Shown here: positions 1-9,210 of the stretch, piece by piece
How positions within the stretch are numbered: position 1 is the first letter of the stretch
How the letters are laid out: every line of letters begins with the position of its first letter
NCBI RefSeq assembly: GCF_009651005.1
Contig: NZ_WHVW01000013.1
Location: 1 to 64,000 of the forward strand
Length of the DNA: 64,000 bases
Source: Sporosarcina obsidiansis
GTDB lineage: Bacteria; Bacillota; Bacilli; Bacillales_A; Planococcaceae
Reading direction: 5' to 3'
The notes under the pieces: generated by a model
The model's input: the letters and a program-made list of their open reading frames with translations, nothing else
The model's database searches: none
What the model was told of the DNA's origin: nothing
Program-made: the position numbers and the translations under genes

Positions 1-343
1 CTGTATGATTATGCCAAACTGAAATAGTTACAGTTAAATTAAAAGTCCTTCTGCTTATGTAAATTATAAGCGAGCGTATCTAAATATTCCATAGTCGTTT
101 TCCTATAGTTTCTTATAGTAATAATCGGTGTTTCCCCCTGATCATCTCTCTCTAGTTAACAACCTTTTCTTCTGAACAAGTAGCTAACGGTGCGCAGGCG
201 ATGAGCTGACCGGTTGTCAAAAAGATTTCACAAACAAATGGCGCGTAATCTATACGCGGGTTTGGTACGATAGAGTGGGAAAGTTGGCGGGAACAACTAT
301 AGACCCTCATCTTTCTACTATTCCTTATCATAAAGGAGGAATT
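1..343. other. Region upstream of ccdA
   Basis: No complete gene is visible. The first 27 bases read as eight codons and a stop (LYDYAKLK), possibly the end of an upstream gene, which is too little to assign. A small inverted repeat, CGCGTA/TACGCG, lies at 242-258. A strong ribosome site AAAGGAGGA at 332-340 serves ccdA. I could not define a convincing promoter. Confidence 0.4.
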
Positions 344-1057
344 ATGTTGGGGACGGATGTAAACATATTTTTCGCGTTCGGAGCTGGTTTTTTAAGTTTT
401 ATTTCTCCGTGCGTTTTACCACTATACCCGGCCTTTATATCGTATATTACCGGAATGTCACTCGATGACCTAGGTGATAAATCAAAAGGAATGAGCCGTG
501 CCGGTATTTTACATACGCTATTCTTTTTACTTGGATTCTCGGTCGTCTTCATCATCTTGGGATTCAGTACATCGTTTATCGGATCGATATTCTTGCAGTA
601 TCAAGATTTGATCCGTCAACTTGGCGCTATTTTCATTGTCATCTTCGGCTTAATGACCGTCGGATTATTTAAACCTGAATTTCTAATGAAGGAGAAAAAA
701 CTGCAATTCAAGAATCGCCCAGCCGGTTACCTGGGTACCGCGCTTATTGGATTGGCGTTCTCGGCAGGATGGCAGCCTTGTATGGGCCCGATTATCGGTG
801 CGATCATTTATCTAGCGGCTTCAAATCCGGCGTCTAGTATGCTGTATATGATGTTGTATGTTCTTGGGTTTGCGATTCCCTTCTTCTTCTTATCCTTCTT
901 TATAACAAGAATCGGCTGGATCCGCAGACACAGCATGAAGATCACTAAAGTTGGCGGATACATGATGATTGCATTCGGCATTTTGCTGTTCTTTAATGGG
1001 ATGGTATATTTAACTAGCCTGCTTAGCCCGATTTTCGGTGATTTCCAAGGCTTTTAA
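344..1057 (+). CDS. ccdA: Cytochrome c biogenesis protein CcdA
   Basis: Polytopic membrane protein of the CcdA/DsbD family that carries reducing equivalents across the membrane, usually for haem attachment to apocytochrome c. The 237-residue product has about six hydrophobic segments. The two expected redox cysteines are present: Cys23 in SPCVLPLYP and Cys146 in WQPCMGP. The frame stays open upstream to 275, but the ATG at 344 follows AAAGGAGGA by 3 bases and gives the family's usual N-terminus, so I chose it. It heads a three-gene operon with a thioredoxin-like protein and CcdC, as expected for cytochrome c maturation in Bacillales. Confidence 0.93.
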   Translation: MLGTDVNIFFAFGAGFLSFISPCVLPLYPAFISYITGMSLDDLGDKSKGMSRAGILHTLFFLLGFSVVFIILGFSTSFIGSIFLQYQDLIRQLGAIFIVIFGLMTVGLFKPEFLMKEKKLQFKNRPAGYLGTALIGLAFSAGWQPCMGPIIGAIIYLAASNPASSMLYMMLYVLGFAIPFFFLSFFITRIGWIRRHSMKITKVGGYMMIAFGILLFFNGMVYLTSLLSPIFGDFQGF

Positions 1058-1087
1058 TGGTGGGTATTGAGCAGAAAGGGGTGTACT

Positions 1088-1420
1088 ATGCAGGAGATTC
1101 ATTCTTTTGATGAGTGGCAACGCGTACTAAATGAAACGAAGCGATTTTTATTGTTTGTGAAAACTAATCATTGTTCGGTTTGCGAGGGCCTTTACCCTCA
1201 AGTGGCGGCGCTCGAAAGTCGTTATCCTTTTCCTTTTTATCGGGTAAACGCAACAGAAGTTCCTGAACTGGCTGGACAGCTAGAGCTATTTACGGCCCCT
1301 GTTGTCCTGCTAATCCATCAGAAGAAAGAATGGGCTCGTTTTGCTCGTATCGTACCGATGGGTGATCTAACGAGACGGATGGATGAATTGGTTGAGTGGG
1401 GGAACGTAGAAGATGCTTAA
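1088..1420 (+). CDS. Thioredoxin-like protein of the ccd operon
   Basis: A 110-residue thioredoxin-fold protein without a signal peptide or membrane segment, so probably cytoplasmic. It shows Cys29-Ser-Val-Cys32 and a likely cis-proline at Pro71 in LFTAPVVLL. It lies 30 bases after ccdA and overlaps ccdC by 8 bases, so it may supply electrons to CcdA from the cytoplasmic side; this is inferred from position. The ATG at 1088 is preceded by AAAGGGGTG. A TTG seven codons upstream has no better ribosome site. In B. subtilis the gene between ccdA and ccdC (yneI) encodes a response-regulator-like protein, so the content of this slot differs here. Confidence 0.8.
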   Translation: MQEIHSFDEWQRVLNETKRFLLFVKTNHCSVCEGLYPQVAALESRYPFPFYRVNATEVPELAGQLELFTAPVVLLIHQKKEWARFARIVPMGDLTRRMDELVEWGNVEDA

Positions 1421-1928
1421 GTTACAAGAGTTTGTCGATTATATTTTCACAAGTATCCCACCGATTTATTTGATTATCGGCTCTACCGTGATTTTCATTG
1501 TCATGACGACATTTGTCTATACGATGCGGGCAAAGGCTTCAAATAAGCCGATTCAAGTAAAAAAAATCATTCTACCACCGCTATTCATGTCTACAGGAAT
1601 GTTGATGTTTTTGTTTACTGAATTTCAAGTTCCGTGGGCGCAAGTAGTGGAAGCCAGTCTGGTAGGGCTAGTGTTCTCTATCTTTCTAATTAAAACGACG
1701 AAGTTCGAAAGGAAGGAAGATGGGATTTATTTAAAGAAATCTAAAGCGTTCTTAGTCATTCTGTTCAGTTTGTTGATCCTACGAATGATCGGAAAAATTG
1801 TGCTCAGCAATACAATTGATGTAGGAGAGCTGGGAGGCATGTTTTTTATACTTGCATTCTCAATGATTTTGCCGTGGAGAATCGGGATGCTCGTAAAATA
1901 TAAACAGCTTGAAAAGAGTTCGAAATAA
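1413..1928 (+). CDS. ccdC: CcdC family membrane protein
   Basis: A 171-residue protein with four to five hydrophobic helices, resembling CcdC (YneJ) of Bacillus, encoded with CcdA. In B. subtilis this gene is not strictly required for cytochrome c synthesis and its biochemical role is unclear. The start overlaps the thioredoxin-like gene, indicating translational coupling. A strong hairpin directly follows the stop codon and ends the operon. The assignment rests on membrane topology, length and synteny with ccdA and the downstream yneK homologue. Confidence 0.85.
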   Translation: MLKLQEFVDYIFTSIPPIYLIIGSTVIFIVMTTFVYTMRAKASNKPIQVKKIILPPLFMSTGMLMFLFTEFQVPWAQVVEASLVGLVFSIFLIKTTKFERKEDGIYLKKSKAFLVILFSLLILRMIGKIVLSNTIDVGELGGMFFILAFSMILPWRIGMLVKYKQLEKSSK

Positions 1929-1979
1929 AAGCAATCCGTCCAGATCATCGAAATTGATCAAAGGACGGATTGCTTTTTT
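1929..1979. terminator. Bidirectional terminator between ccdC and yneK
   Basis: Perfect arms AAGCAATCCGTCC (1929-1941) and GGACGGATTGCTT (1963-1975) are followed by a T run on the plus strand and an A/T-rich run on the other. It sits between convergent genes. Confidence 0.9.
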
Positions 1980-1983
1980 CGTG

Positions 1984-2409
1984 TTAGACAAATAAGTGTT
2001 CATACGGCTGCATATCAACTTCCATTTCAGTTAGCTTTTTGCGGAGGAAGTTATGATCCCGCTTTGGTGTCGCTAAAATATACCCTTTAATAATATGGTC
2101 AAATTCAATTGTCTTTGCTTGGTCTTCTAAAGCAATTTGCCCGATTTTAGAAGCGATTTTTTGTTTTGCCACATCACGGAATAGTTCAGGGACTGGTGTA
2201 ACTAGTTCATTCAATAACCCTTTGGCTTCATGATTCCATAAATGCAGAGATTCGTTGACATAATGTTCTTCCCAATCTAGCGTAGACTTGCCGTCTTCTT
2301 TTGGAAATACTTTCAGGAACTTTCGAAACATAAAGAATCCACCGATTGCAAATAGACCAATTAGTACAACGCCCCAAAACAGGATAAACCACATAAATAG
2401 GTCTTGCAC
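1984..2409 (-). CDS. yneK: DUF2621 family protein (YneK-like)
   Basis: A 141-residue protein with one N-terminal membrane helix (about residues 7-28) followed by a charged, mostly helical cytoplasmic region. Its length, N-terminal anchor and location beside ccdC match B. subtilis YneK (DUF2621), whose function is unknown. It converges on ccdC through a shared terminator. The start at 2409 has a ribosome site of the GAGGTGAAT type just upstream. No catalytic motif is visible. Confidence 0.8.
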   Translation of the reverse strand: MQDLFMWFILFWGVVLIGLFAIGGFFMFRKFLKVFPKEDGKSTLDWEEHYVNESLHLWNHEAKGLLNELVTPVPELFRDVAKQKIASKIGQIALEDQAKTIEFDHIIKGYILATPKRDHNFLRKKLTEMEVDMQPYEHLFV

Positions 2410-2526
2410 TATTATTCACCTCTTCCATTCTATGCTCTATTATAAAAGCATTTCTAAAAAATTTCACTAACAAAGTATCCTTTTCGTTCTTTCATTCTAT
2501 ATACGGGATGAAAGGAGGTGATTCAT

Positions 2527-2751
2527 ATGGCAGCTTCATTGGAATTCAATCAGGCAGCAGGTAAAATTCACTTCAACGCAGGGACGAATGAAAAAGGCAA
2601 TATCATTCGTAAAGTCAAGACGTATCAAAACATCACAAGACAATCGTCTGCAGCTAATTTGCATGTAGCTTTTACGCAACTAGCATCTCTATCTAGCTAC
2701 TTGATGATTAAGGCAGAGAAAGTCGTAACTGAGGATATTCAAAATGACTAA
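2527..2751 (+). CDS. DUF1659 domain protein
   Basis: A small soluble protein of 74 residues of the DUF1659 type, function unknown. The ATG at 2527 follows AAAGGAGGTG (2511-2520) at normal spacing; the GTG at 2518 overlaps that ribosome site and was rejected. It is the first gene of a DUF1659 / DUF2922 / YvrJ set, an association I recall from many Bacillales genomes. The sequence is rich in A, N, T and S and has no cysteine. Confidence 0.75.
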   Translation: MAASLEFNQAAGKIHFNAGTNEKGNIIRKVKTYQNITRQSSAANLHVAFTQLASLSSYLMIKAEKVVTEDIQND

Positions 2752-2773
2752 TGAAAAAAGGAGGAGTTAGCAC

Positions 2774-2992
2774 ATGGCCAAATTATTGGAATTGAATTTC
2801 CTTACAGCAACTGAAACACCTGTAAAGTTGACAGTTGATGAACCGCGGGAAGATATCACAGCGGAACAAGTAGAGTCGGTCATGCAACAAGTGATCGATA
2901 GCGGTGTATTTGTGGTAGAGGAATCACCGCTTGCTCATATCAAGAGTGCACGGATTGTCGAGCGGGATGTTCGCGCGCTATTGACTCGTTAA
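2774..2992 (+). CDS. DUF2922 domain protein
   Basis: A 72-residue protein matching the DUF2922 pattern: an opening KLLELNF strand, then a TPVKLTVDEPREDIT segment and a C-terminal strand region. Function is unknown. It starts 22 bases after the DUF1659 gene with its own ribosome site AAAAGGAGGAG and is followed by a terminator hairpin, so the two are probably co-transcribed. Pairing with DUF1659 and YvrJ supports the assignment. Confidence 0.75.
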   Translation: MAKLLELNFLTATETPVKLTVDEPREDITAEQVESVMQQVIDSGVFVVEESPLAHIKSARIVERDVRALLTR

Positions 2993-3004
2993 TATGGCAA
3001 GAAG

Positions 3005-3041
3005 ACCGGCATTTCAGTGTTCTACTGGAAGCCGGTTTTTT
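3005..3041 (+). terminator. Terminator after the DUF2922 gene
   Basis: Arms ACCGGC (3005-3010) and GCCGGT (3031-3036), extended by CAGT/ACTG, are followed by six T residues. It separates DUF2922 from the YvrJ gene, so YvrJ may be read by read-through or a separate promoter. Confidence 0.8.
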
Positions 3042-3067
3042 CACATGATAGAAAGGAGGGATGGACC

Positions 3068-3196
3068 ATGGAGCAATGGCTACAACTCATCCAGGATATC
3101 GGGTTTCCGGTTTTTGTATCGTTTTACCTGTTACACCGTTTGGAAGTAAAGCTAGAAGCAATCCATGAAGTTCTCTCCGATATTAAAAATCGCTGA
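3068..3196 (+). CDS. YvrJ family small membrane protein
   Basis: A 42-residue protein with one membrane helix (about residues 11-24) followed by the charged helix HRLEVKLEAIHEVL, the layout of the YvrJ family. Function is unknown. The ATG at 3068 is preceded by GAAAGGAGGGATGG. It completes the DUF1659/DUF2922/YvrJ set. Confidence 0.7.
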   Translation: MEQWLQLIQDIGFPVFVSFYLLHRLEVKLEAIHEVLSDIKNR

Positions 3197-3316
3197 ACTT
3201 CATCAGAACTTCATGAAACCGTCAATGTTTAGCCAAAGAGAAATTGCCCTTCGCCTTGTGTGGGTTACAAACTTTCGTTATGATAAAGTGACTATTATAA
3301 GGTGGAGGAATTAACT

Positions 3317-3901
3317 ATGTATAAAAAGTTTTTTATGCCGCTAACAATCATTATGGTACTCCTGTTGAGTGCGTGTGGCGGTGGATTCAAACCAGACCAC
3401 AAGTATAAAGTAGAACCATTTGAATTTACCAATCAAAATCATGAGACTGTCTCGAATGAAGATTTGAAAGGATCTGTTTGGTTAGCGCAGTTTGTTTTCA
3501 CAAAATGTACAAGTGCTTGCCCTCCGATGATGAGTAACATGGTGGAACTGCAAGAGAAATTGGGGGAAAAAGGTATAGAAGACTATAAAATCGTCTCCTT
3601 TAGCGTTGATCCAGAAGTAGATACACCGGAGGCGCTAAAGACATATCTAGAGGCGTTTGGTGCTCCAGATGAAAGTAAGTGGGAAATGCTTACAGGTTAT
3701 GATATGGAGACGATTGAAAAGCTAGGTGCGTCTTCATTTAAACAAATCGTCAAGAAAGTCCCGAATGATGTTCTTCACGGAATTTCCTTTGGTCTAGTCA
3801 ATCAAAATGGTGAAGTGGTCAAACTATATGACGGGCTGAATGATGTTCCTTATGATACAATCGTAAAAGACATGAAAGCGTTGATTAAAGAAGGCAAATA
3901 A
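3317..3901 (+). CDS. SCO1/SenC family copper-binding lipoprotein (YpmQ-like)
   Basis: A membrane-anchored extracytoplasmic thioredoxin-fold protein that delivers copper to the CuA centre of cytochrome c oxidase. The 194-residue product has a lipoprotein signal ending in LLSAC (lipidated Cys20), the copper-binding CxxxC at Cys64/Cys68 within TKCTSACPP, and the third ligand His154 in DVLHGISF. The ATG at 3317 follows GGTGGAGGAATT; an upstream GTG at 3302 overlaps this site. It fits the ccd genes to the left: both serve respiratory cytochrome assembly. A lytic transglycosylase gene follows after 20 bases. Confidence 0.92.
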   Translation: MYKKFFMPLTIIMVLLLSACGGGFKPDHKYKVEPFEFTNQNHETVSNEDLKGSVWLAQFVFTKCTSACPPMMSNMVELQEKLGEKGIEDYKIVSFSVDPEVDTPEALKTYLEAFGAPDESKWEMLTGYDMETIEKLGASSFKQIVKKVPNDVLHGISFGLVNQNGEVVKLYDGLNDVPYDTIVKDMKALIKEGK

Positions 3902-3921
3902 ACGCGGGAAGAGGTGAGGCA

Positions 3922-4596
3922 ATGAAGAAAAAGAAGGTCAGTCGGTCTGTCCGTATAAAAGTCGCCTTCTTGATCTTATTAATTCCCGTTGCCGTCACCG
4001 TCTTCACGATTGCGGCCATTCTTTGGACAAGCATTGAGAAAAGTGATGTCATTCGGAAGTCTGCTTCTACGTTGCTGAGCATTCAGGACCGGCAGACAGG
4101 AACCGTCATACCTGAAGAGTTTATCCCGATCTATATAGCAGCAGGAGAAGAATATGGGATCCCTTGGACACTTCTTGCGGCTCATCATCGAATTGAGACT
4201 CGCTTCTCTACAATGTCTACGGATGTTTCTCCCGCTGGAGCAGAAGGGCCGATGCAGTTCATGCCTTGTACATTTGTTGGATGGGGTTATCCTGGTTGCA
4301 AAGATCTCGGTAAAGGGGATATACCGGATAAAGATAAAACGAACCCCGACATCATAAAGAAATACGGGGGATACGGTGTGGATGCGAACGGTGATGGAAT
4401 TGCTGATCCGTTTGATATTGAAGATGCGATTTTTAGCGCAGCCAATTATCTATCTAAAAGCGGTGCGGCAGACGGTGATATAGAAAAGGCAATCTTTCAT
4501 TACAATCACAGTGAAACCTATGTAGAAGATGTTCTCTGGTATTTTAATGAATTTGAAGAGCAGCGAAAGCAATCGGGACAACAAGCAAAAAAATAA
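3922..4596 (+). CDS. Membrane-anchored lytic transglycosylase / lysozyme-like protein
   Basis: A 224-residue protein with an N-terminal membrane helix (about 12-35) and an extracellular lysozyme-fold domain. Glu92 in HHRIETRFS is the likely catalytic acid, followed by GAEGPMQFMP (107-115) and W121, typical of SLT-type domains that cleave the glycan of peptidoglycan. A calcium-loop-like stretch, DANGDGIADPFD, lies in the second half. It begins 20 bases after the SCO gene with ribosome site GAGGTGAGG and ends at a strong hairpin, so the two are probably co-transcribed. The substrate context (growth, conjugation or sporulation) cannot be told. Confidence 0.85.
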   Translation: MKKKKVSRSVRIKVAFLILLIPVAVTVFTIAAILWTSIEKSDVIRKSASTLLSIQDRQTGTVIPEEFIPIYIAAGEEYGIPWTLLAAHHRIETRFSTMSTDVSPAGAEGPMQFMPCTFVGWGYPGCKDLGKGDIPDKDKTNPDIIKKYGGYGVDANGDGIADPFDIEDAIFSAANYLSKSGAADGDIEKAIFHYNHSETYVEDVLWYFNEFEEQRKQSGQQAKK

Positions 4597-4636
4597 AACG
4601 TGGAGAGACCCGGCTTGGGAACTCTCCACGTTTTTT
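4597..4636 (+). terminator. Terminator after the lytic transglycosylase gene
   Basis: Arms AACGTGGAGAG (4597-4607) and CTCTCCACGTT (4622-4632) are followed by a T run. Confidence 0.9.
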
Positions 4637-4646
4637 ATTGTCTAAT

Positions 4647-4901
4647 TTAAGATGCTCTGCGCATACTTTTCATAATTAGGCTTACAATAAATACAAGAAC
4701 AATGGCACCGATTAATGCTGGGACGAAGTAGAAACTAGAGATTTGTGGACCCCATTCACCTAAGAGTGCACCACCGATCCATGCACCAACGATACCTGCA
4801 ATAATATTACCGATAATACCGCCTGGAATGTCTCTACCTACAATAAGGCCAGCTAACCAACCGATAATCCCTCCAATAATTAAAAACCAAATAAAACTCA
4901 T
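4647..4901 (-). CDS. GlsB/YeaQ/YmgE family membrane protein
   Basis: An 84-residue, glycine-rich protein with three hydrophobic helices, typical of the transglycosylase-associated (GlsB/YeaQ/YmgE) family, often linked to envelope stress. The exact function is unknown. The ATG at 4901 follows AAAGGAGATG; upstream frame extension lacks a ribosome site. It is a single gene converging on the lytic transglycosylase gene. Confidence 0.88.
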   Translation of the reverse strand: MSFIWFLIIGGIIGWLAGLIVGRDIPGGIIGNIIAGIVGAWIGGALLGEWGPQISSFYFVPALIGAIVLVFIVSLIMKSMRRAS

Positions 4902-4996
4902 GTCTTTCATCTCCTTTAAAATGTGTATATAGTACGTGCTTATTATTTGTATTACCATCTTTTTAATACGTGAAACATTTTTATTTTAATTGGCCA

Positions 4997-5036
4997 AATA
5001 AAAAAGTTCATACAGGATTTTTCCTGCAGAACTTTT
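4997..5036 (-). terminator. Terminator of the nicotinamidase gene
   Basis: Arms AAAAGTTC/GAACTTTT with an inner CAGGA/TCCTG pairing; reading leftward it ends in a T run. It lies just past the stop codon of the minus-strand gene. Confidence 0.8.
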
Positions 5037-5042
5037 AGGAAA

Positions 5043-5591
5043 TTAATGAGCGATGATTGTTGCACCTAACGTATTTTGAAAATGAGATAAAGCCCAGTCG
5101 TGTCCTGCTGGATTGAAACTAGCTACGCCGCCTTGATGGACGAAGATGTTGTAACCCAAATTGTAAGCATCCACTGCGGTATGTAAAATGCAAATATCTG
5201 TGCAAACACCGGTCAAGTGAATTTCTGTGATTCCTCTAGAACGTAATTGAATGTCTAAGTCCGTCCCCGCAAATGCGCTGTATCTCGTTTTGTCCATCCA
5301 AATGATCTCATCGCGATGTGCTGTATATAGGTCATGCATCTTACCATATAAACTCCTACCTGTAGTTCCGCGGATATTATGAGCGGGGAACAAGGCACTT
5401 TCGGGATGATAGGGATCGTTTATTTCATGAAGATCATTAATGACAAAAACAGGTTGATGTTGTTCGAGAAAATGCTCTGTTACACCTGCTATATAATCTT
5501 CCAAAGCGATGCCGGGTTCTCCACAAGTTAAAGCTCCTTCTATAGCTACAAAATCAACGGTATAATCAATGACGAGCAATACTTTTTTCAT
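5043..5591 (-). CDS. pncA: Nicotinamidase (isochorismatase-family cysteine hydrolase)
   Basis: Hydrolyses nicotinamide to nicotinate for NAD salvage. The 182-residue product closely resembles B. subtilis YueJ/PncA. The catalytic triad is visible as Asp9 (VIDYTVDF), Lys101 (DKTRYSAF) and Cys130 (GVCTDIC). Likely metal ligands are Asp53, His55 and His71. The ATG at 5591 is preceded by AAAGGAG; the ATG three codons upstream would overlap that site. It is a single-gene unit with its own terminator, divergent from aconitase. Confidence 0.9.
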   Translation of the reverse strand: MKKVLLVIDYTVDFVAIEGALTCGEPGIALEDYIAGVTEHFLEQHQPVFVINDLHEINDPYHPESALFPAHNIRGTTGRSLYGKMHDLYTAHRDEIIWMDKTRYSAFAGTDLDIQLRSRGITEIHLTGVCTDICILHTAVDAYNLGYNIFVHQGGVASFNPAGHDWALSHFQNTLGATIIAH

Positions 5592-5949
5592 TTGAACCAT
5601 CTCCTTTCCACCTATTTTGTCATAAATACATTTGAATATCTAGACATATGTCAAGACAGATCAGCGAAACAGGTTTTATAATTATTTTGTAGAAAATTAC
5701 ATTTCTATTTAAAGGGATAATATGGTTAATATCTATTGATAATTGTAATTTTATTAGAAAATTGCATGCTATTTGAGAATGAGAAATACTAATTGAGAAT
5801 TCTTAATGATATTTGATTTAGTCATTACTTTTTCTTATGTCATCCTATAAATATTATGTATTTTACTATTCTTCTTTGCTATACTATGATGGAGTAGAGG
5901 AAAGATGTGTATTTATAATCTTTCAGTACATAAAGGAGGAAAACAAATT
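5592..5949. promoter_or_regulatory. Divergent pncA / aconitase control region
   Basis: A 358-base AT-rich region without a gene. A TATACT -10-like box at 5880-5885 could serve aconitase, but the -35 position (TGTATT, 5857-5862) is poor, which would suit an activated or derepressed promoter. Citrate-responsive CcpC sites are known upstream of citB in Bacillus; I could not place them with confidence. The ribosome site AAAGGAGG lies at 5933-5940. Confidence 0.45.
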
Positions 5950-8670
5950 ATGGCAAAAAGCAATCTACACAATAGCCGCCAGTCTTTCGAAGTAAATGGA
6001 AAGACGTATAACTACTACCGTTTAAAAGCTTTAGAAGAAGCAGGTCTTACAAACGTAACTAAACTTCCTTATTCAGTGAGAGTATTACTAGAATCTGTCC
6101 TTCGTCAGCACGATGGATATGTTATTAAAGATGAGCACGTAGAAGACTTGGCGAAATGGGGATCTGTAGTGAATGCAGATGCTGAAGTTCCATTCAAACC
6201 TTCTCGCGTAATTCTCCAAGACTTCACAGGAGTACCTGTAGTTGTTGACCTTGCATCTTTACGTTCTGCAATGAATGAACTAGGCGGAGATCCAAACGAG
6301 ATCAACCCTGAAATTCCAGTTGATCTAGTAATTGACCACTCTGTACAAGTTGATAGCTATGGTACACCACAAGCTCTTCAAATGAACATGGAGCTTGAAT
6401 TCGAACGTAATGCTGAGCGTTACCAGTTCTTAAGCTGGGCACAAAAAGCATATAACAACTACCGCGCAGTACCACCTGCAACAGGTATTGTTCACCAAGT
6501 AAACTTAGAATATCTTGCTAACGTTGTTCACGCTGTTGAAAACGATGAAGGATCATTCGAAACATACCCGGATACATTGGTAGGAACTGACTCCCATACA
6601 ACAATGATCAACGGGATCGGCGTACTTGGATGGGGCGTTGGTGGTATCGAAGCGGAAGCAGGAATGCTTGGACAGCCTTCATACTTCCCAATTCCTGAAG
6701 TTATCGGTGTGAAATTGGTTGGAGATCTTCCAGACGGAACAACTGCGACTGACTTGGCACTTAAAGTAACTCAAATCCTTCGTGCACAAGGTGTTGTAGG
6801 TAAATTTGTTGAATTCTTTGGCCCTGGCGTTTCTAAATTGCCACTTGCTGACCGTGCGACAATTGCAAACATGGCGCCTGAATACGGTGCTACTTGTGGA
6901 TTCTTCCCGGTGGACGAAGAAGCATTGAACTACATGCGCTTAACAGGCCGCGATGAAGATCATATCGCAGTTACAAAGCAATACTTGATCGAAAACGATA
7001 TGTTCTTCACTCCTGAAAAAGAAGAGCCGACATTCACTAAAGTGGTAGAAATCAATCTTAGCGATATCGCTGCAAACCTTTCAGGTCCTAAACGCCCGCA
7101 AGACTTGATTCCATTGACTGAAATGCAACAGTCTTTCAAAGACGCAGTTGTAGCTCCAGAAGGAACACAAGGCTTTGGGTTAACACCAAAAGAGCTTGAG
7201 AAAAAAGGTACGATCAAGTTCGAAGACGGACGTAAAGTAGAACTGAAAACTGGTGACGTTGCAATCGCAGCCATCACTTCTTGTACCAACACTTCAAACC
7301 CTTACGTAATGTTAGCGGCTGGCTTGGTTGCAAAGAAGGCTGTTGAAAAAGGACTTGAAGTTCCTGCATACGTAAAAACTTCATTGGCACCAGGTTCAAA
7401 AGTCGTTACTGGCTATTTGAACGCGTCTGGTCTAAATGAATATATGGATAAAATCGGATTCAACACAGTAGGTTACGGATGTACTACATGTATCGGTAAC
7501 TCGGGTCCATTGCTTCCTGAAATCGAAAAAACAATCGGTGACGAAGATCTTCTAGTAACGTCTGTCCTCTCAGGTAACCGTAACTTTGAAGGCCGCGTAC
7601 ACCCATTCGTTAAAGCGAACTACTTGGCTTCCCCTCCATTAGTTGTTGCTTATGCACTAGCTGGAACAGTGAATATCGACTTCGCTAAAGATCCAATTGG
7701 ACAAGATAAAGACGGTAACGATGTATTCTTCAAAGACATCTGGCCTTCTACTCAAGAAGTTAACGATGTATTGAACGCAACGGTTACTCCTGAATTGTTC
7801 CGTAAAGAATATGCTCGTGTATTCACGGAAAATGAAGCATGGAATGCAATCGAAACGACTGACGATTCTCTTTATGATTTCGATGAGTCTTCTACTTATA
7901 TCCAAAATCCACCGTTCTTCGAAAACCTTTCGAAAGAACCGACTGATATCCAACCACTTGAAGGCTTGCGTGTAATCGGTAAGTTCGGTGATTCCATCAC
8001 AACTGACCACATTTCACCAGCCGGAGCAATTGGTCTAAACACACCTGCGGGAATCTACTTGCGTGAAAATGGCGTAGAGCCACGTAACTTCAACTCTTAC
8101 GGTTCACGTCGTGGTAACCACGAAGTCATGATGCGCGGAACGTTTGCGAATATCCGTATTCGTAACCAAATCGCTGCAGGCACAGAAGGTGGTTTCACAA
8201 CATACTGGCCAAACAAAGAAGTTATGCCAATCTATGATGCGGCTATGAAGTATCAGCAAGATGGTACTGGTCTTGCAATCCTAGGTGGTAAAGACTACGG
8301 AATGGGATCTTCACGTGACTGGGCAGCAAAAGGTACGAACTTGCTAGGAATTAAAACAGTTATCGTAGAAAGCTTTGAGCGTATCCACCGTTCGAACCTT
8401 GTGATGATGGGTGTACTTCCACTTCAATTCATCAATGGTGAAAATGTTGAATCTCTAGGCCTAACTGGTGAAGAAGAAATTTGTGTTAATATCGCTGAAG
8501 GCGTGAAGCCACGTTCTATCCTGAAAGTTATTGCGAAAGCTCCAGACGGTAAAGAAACTGAATTTGAAGTATTAGCTCGTTTCGACTCTGAAGTTGAAGT
8601 AGACTACTACCGTCACGGCGGAATCCTTCAAATGGTTCTTCGTAACAAATTGGCAGCAAAAGTAAAATAA
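5950..8670 (+). CDS. acnA: Aconitate hydratase
   Basis: Converts citrate to isocitrate through cis-aconitate in the TCA cycle. The 906-residue protein has the full AcnA architecture. The three cysteines that hold the 4Fe-4S cluster are Cys445 (SCTNTSNP) and Cys511/Cys514 ([11 protein letters not shown]). The C-terminal swivel domain includes [10 protein letters not shown] and [10 protein letters not shown] substrate loops. Bacillus aconitase also binds RNA when the cluster is lost, a family property not visible here. The ATG at 5950 follows AAAGGAGG; the frame runs 15 codons further upstream without a ribosome site. Codon use is strongly biased, as in a highly expressed gene. Confidence 0.98.
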   Translation: MAKSNLHNSRQSFEVNGKTYNYYRLKALEEAGLTNVTKLPYSVRVLLESVLRQHDGYVIKDEHVEDLAKWGSVVNADAEVPFKPSRVILQDFTGVPVVVDLASLRSAMNELGGDPNEINPEIPVDLVIDHSVQVDSYGTPQALQMNMELEFERNAERYQFLSWAQKAYNNYRAVPPATGIVHQVNLEYLANVVHAVENDEGSFETYPDTLVGTDSHTTMINGIGVLGWGVGGIEAEAGMLGQPSYFPIPEVIGVKLVGDLPDGTTATDLALKVTQILRAQGVVGKFVEFFGPGVSKLPLADRATIANMAPEYGATCGFFPVDEEALNYMRLTGRDEDHIAVTKQYLIENDMFFTPEKEEPTFTKVVEINLSDIAANLSGPKRPQDLIPLTEMQQSFKDAVVAPEGTQGFGLTPKELEKKGTIKFEDGRKVELKTGDVAIAAITSCTNTSNPYVMLAAGLVAKKAVEKGLEVPAYVKTSLAPGSKVVTGYLNASGLNEYMDKIGFNTVGYGCTTCIGNSGPLLPEIEKTIGDEDLLVTSVLSGNRNFEGRVHPFVKANYLASPPLVVAYALAGTVNIDFAKDPIGQDKDGNDVFFKDIWPSTQEVNDVLNATVTPELFRKEYARVFTENEAWNAIETTDDSLYDFDESSTYIQNPPFFENLSKEPTDIQPLEGLRVIGKFGDSITTDHISPAGAIGLNTPAGIYLRENGVEPRNFNSYGSRRGNHEVMMRGTFANIRIRNQIAAGTEGGFTTYWPNKEVMPIYDAAMKYQQDGTGLAILGGKDYGMGSSRDWAAKGTNLLGIKTVIVESFERIHRSNLVMMGVLPLQFINGENVESLGLTGEEEICVNIAEGVKPRSILKVIAKAPDGKETEFEVLARFDSEVEVDYYRHGGILQMVLRNKLAAKVK

Positions 8671-8679
8671 TTGAACATA

Positions 8680-8718
8680 AAAGGGTGTCCGACCATGTTG
8701 GGCGCCCTTTTTTCTTTA
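8680..8718 (+). terminator. Aconitase terminator
   Basis: Arms AAAGGGTGTCC (8680-8690) and GGGCGCCCTTT (8700-8710), with G-U pairs, are followed by a T run. Confidence 0.88.
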
Positions 8719-8784
8719 TTTCAGGATGTTATCGCAAGCAATGTCATTTTTCGTTCGCTATACTAAAGGGTGAGGTGATGATGT

Positions 8785-9210
8785 ATGTTCAACAGTGAAA
8801 AGGAAATAGAAGTCCGCTACGCGGAAACGGATCAAATGGGTGTGGTGTATCATGCCAACTACCTCGTTTGGATGGAAATCGGGCGTACAACGCTCATTCA
8901 AGACCTAGGTTTCCAATATGCTCAGCTAGAGCGGGACGGCTATCTATCGCCGGTTACAGAGCTATCTGTGAAGTATAAGACATCGATTACATATGGAGAA
9001 ACCGTTACAGTACGCACATGGGTAGAGTCACATGGTAAGTTGCGTACGGTCTATGGCTATGAGATTTTGCATGCAGATGGTACCATCGCGGCTACCGCTA
9101 CTTCAGAGCATGTTGTCGTAAAAAAAGACAGTTTTCGACCCGTTTCATTACGGAAAATTCATCCGGAATGGGACGCGAAGTATACAGAAATTCAGCGAGG
9201 AGAAAGTTGA
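8785..9210 (+). CDS. yneP: Acyl-CoA thioesterase, hotdog fold (YneP-like)
   Basis: A 141-residue 4HBT/YbgC-type hotdog thioesterase that hydrolyses acyl-CoA thioesters. The signature is ETDQMGVVYHANYL, with Asp16 as the likely catalytic acid and His23. Length and position between aconitase and yneQ match B. subtilis YneP. Ribosome site GGTGAGGTGATG precedes the ATG. The stop overlaps the yneQ start by one base (TGATG). Natural substrate is unknown. Confidence 0.88.
   Translation: MFNSEKEIEVRYAETDQMGVVYHANYLVWMEIGRTTLIQDLGFQYAQLERDGYLSPVTELSVKYKTSITYGETVTVRTWVESHGKLRTVYGYEILHADGTIAATATSEHVVVKKDSFRPVSLRKIHPEWDAKYTEIQRGES

Noticed and set aside
5592..5949. Possible CcpC or CodY operators upstream of aconitase
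   Set aside because: Several AT-rich near-matches occur, but none was distinct enough from background to report as a site.
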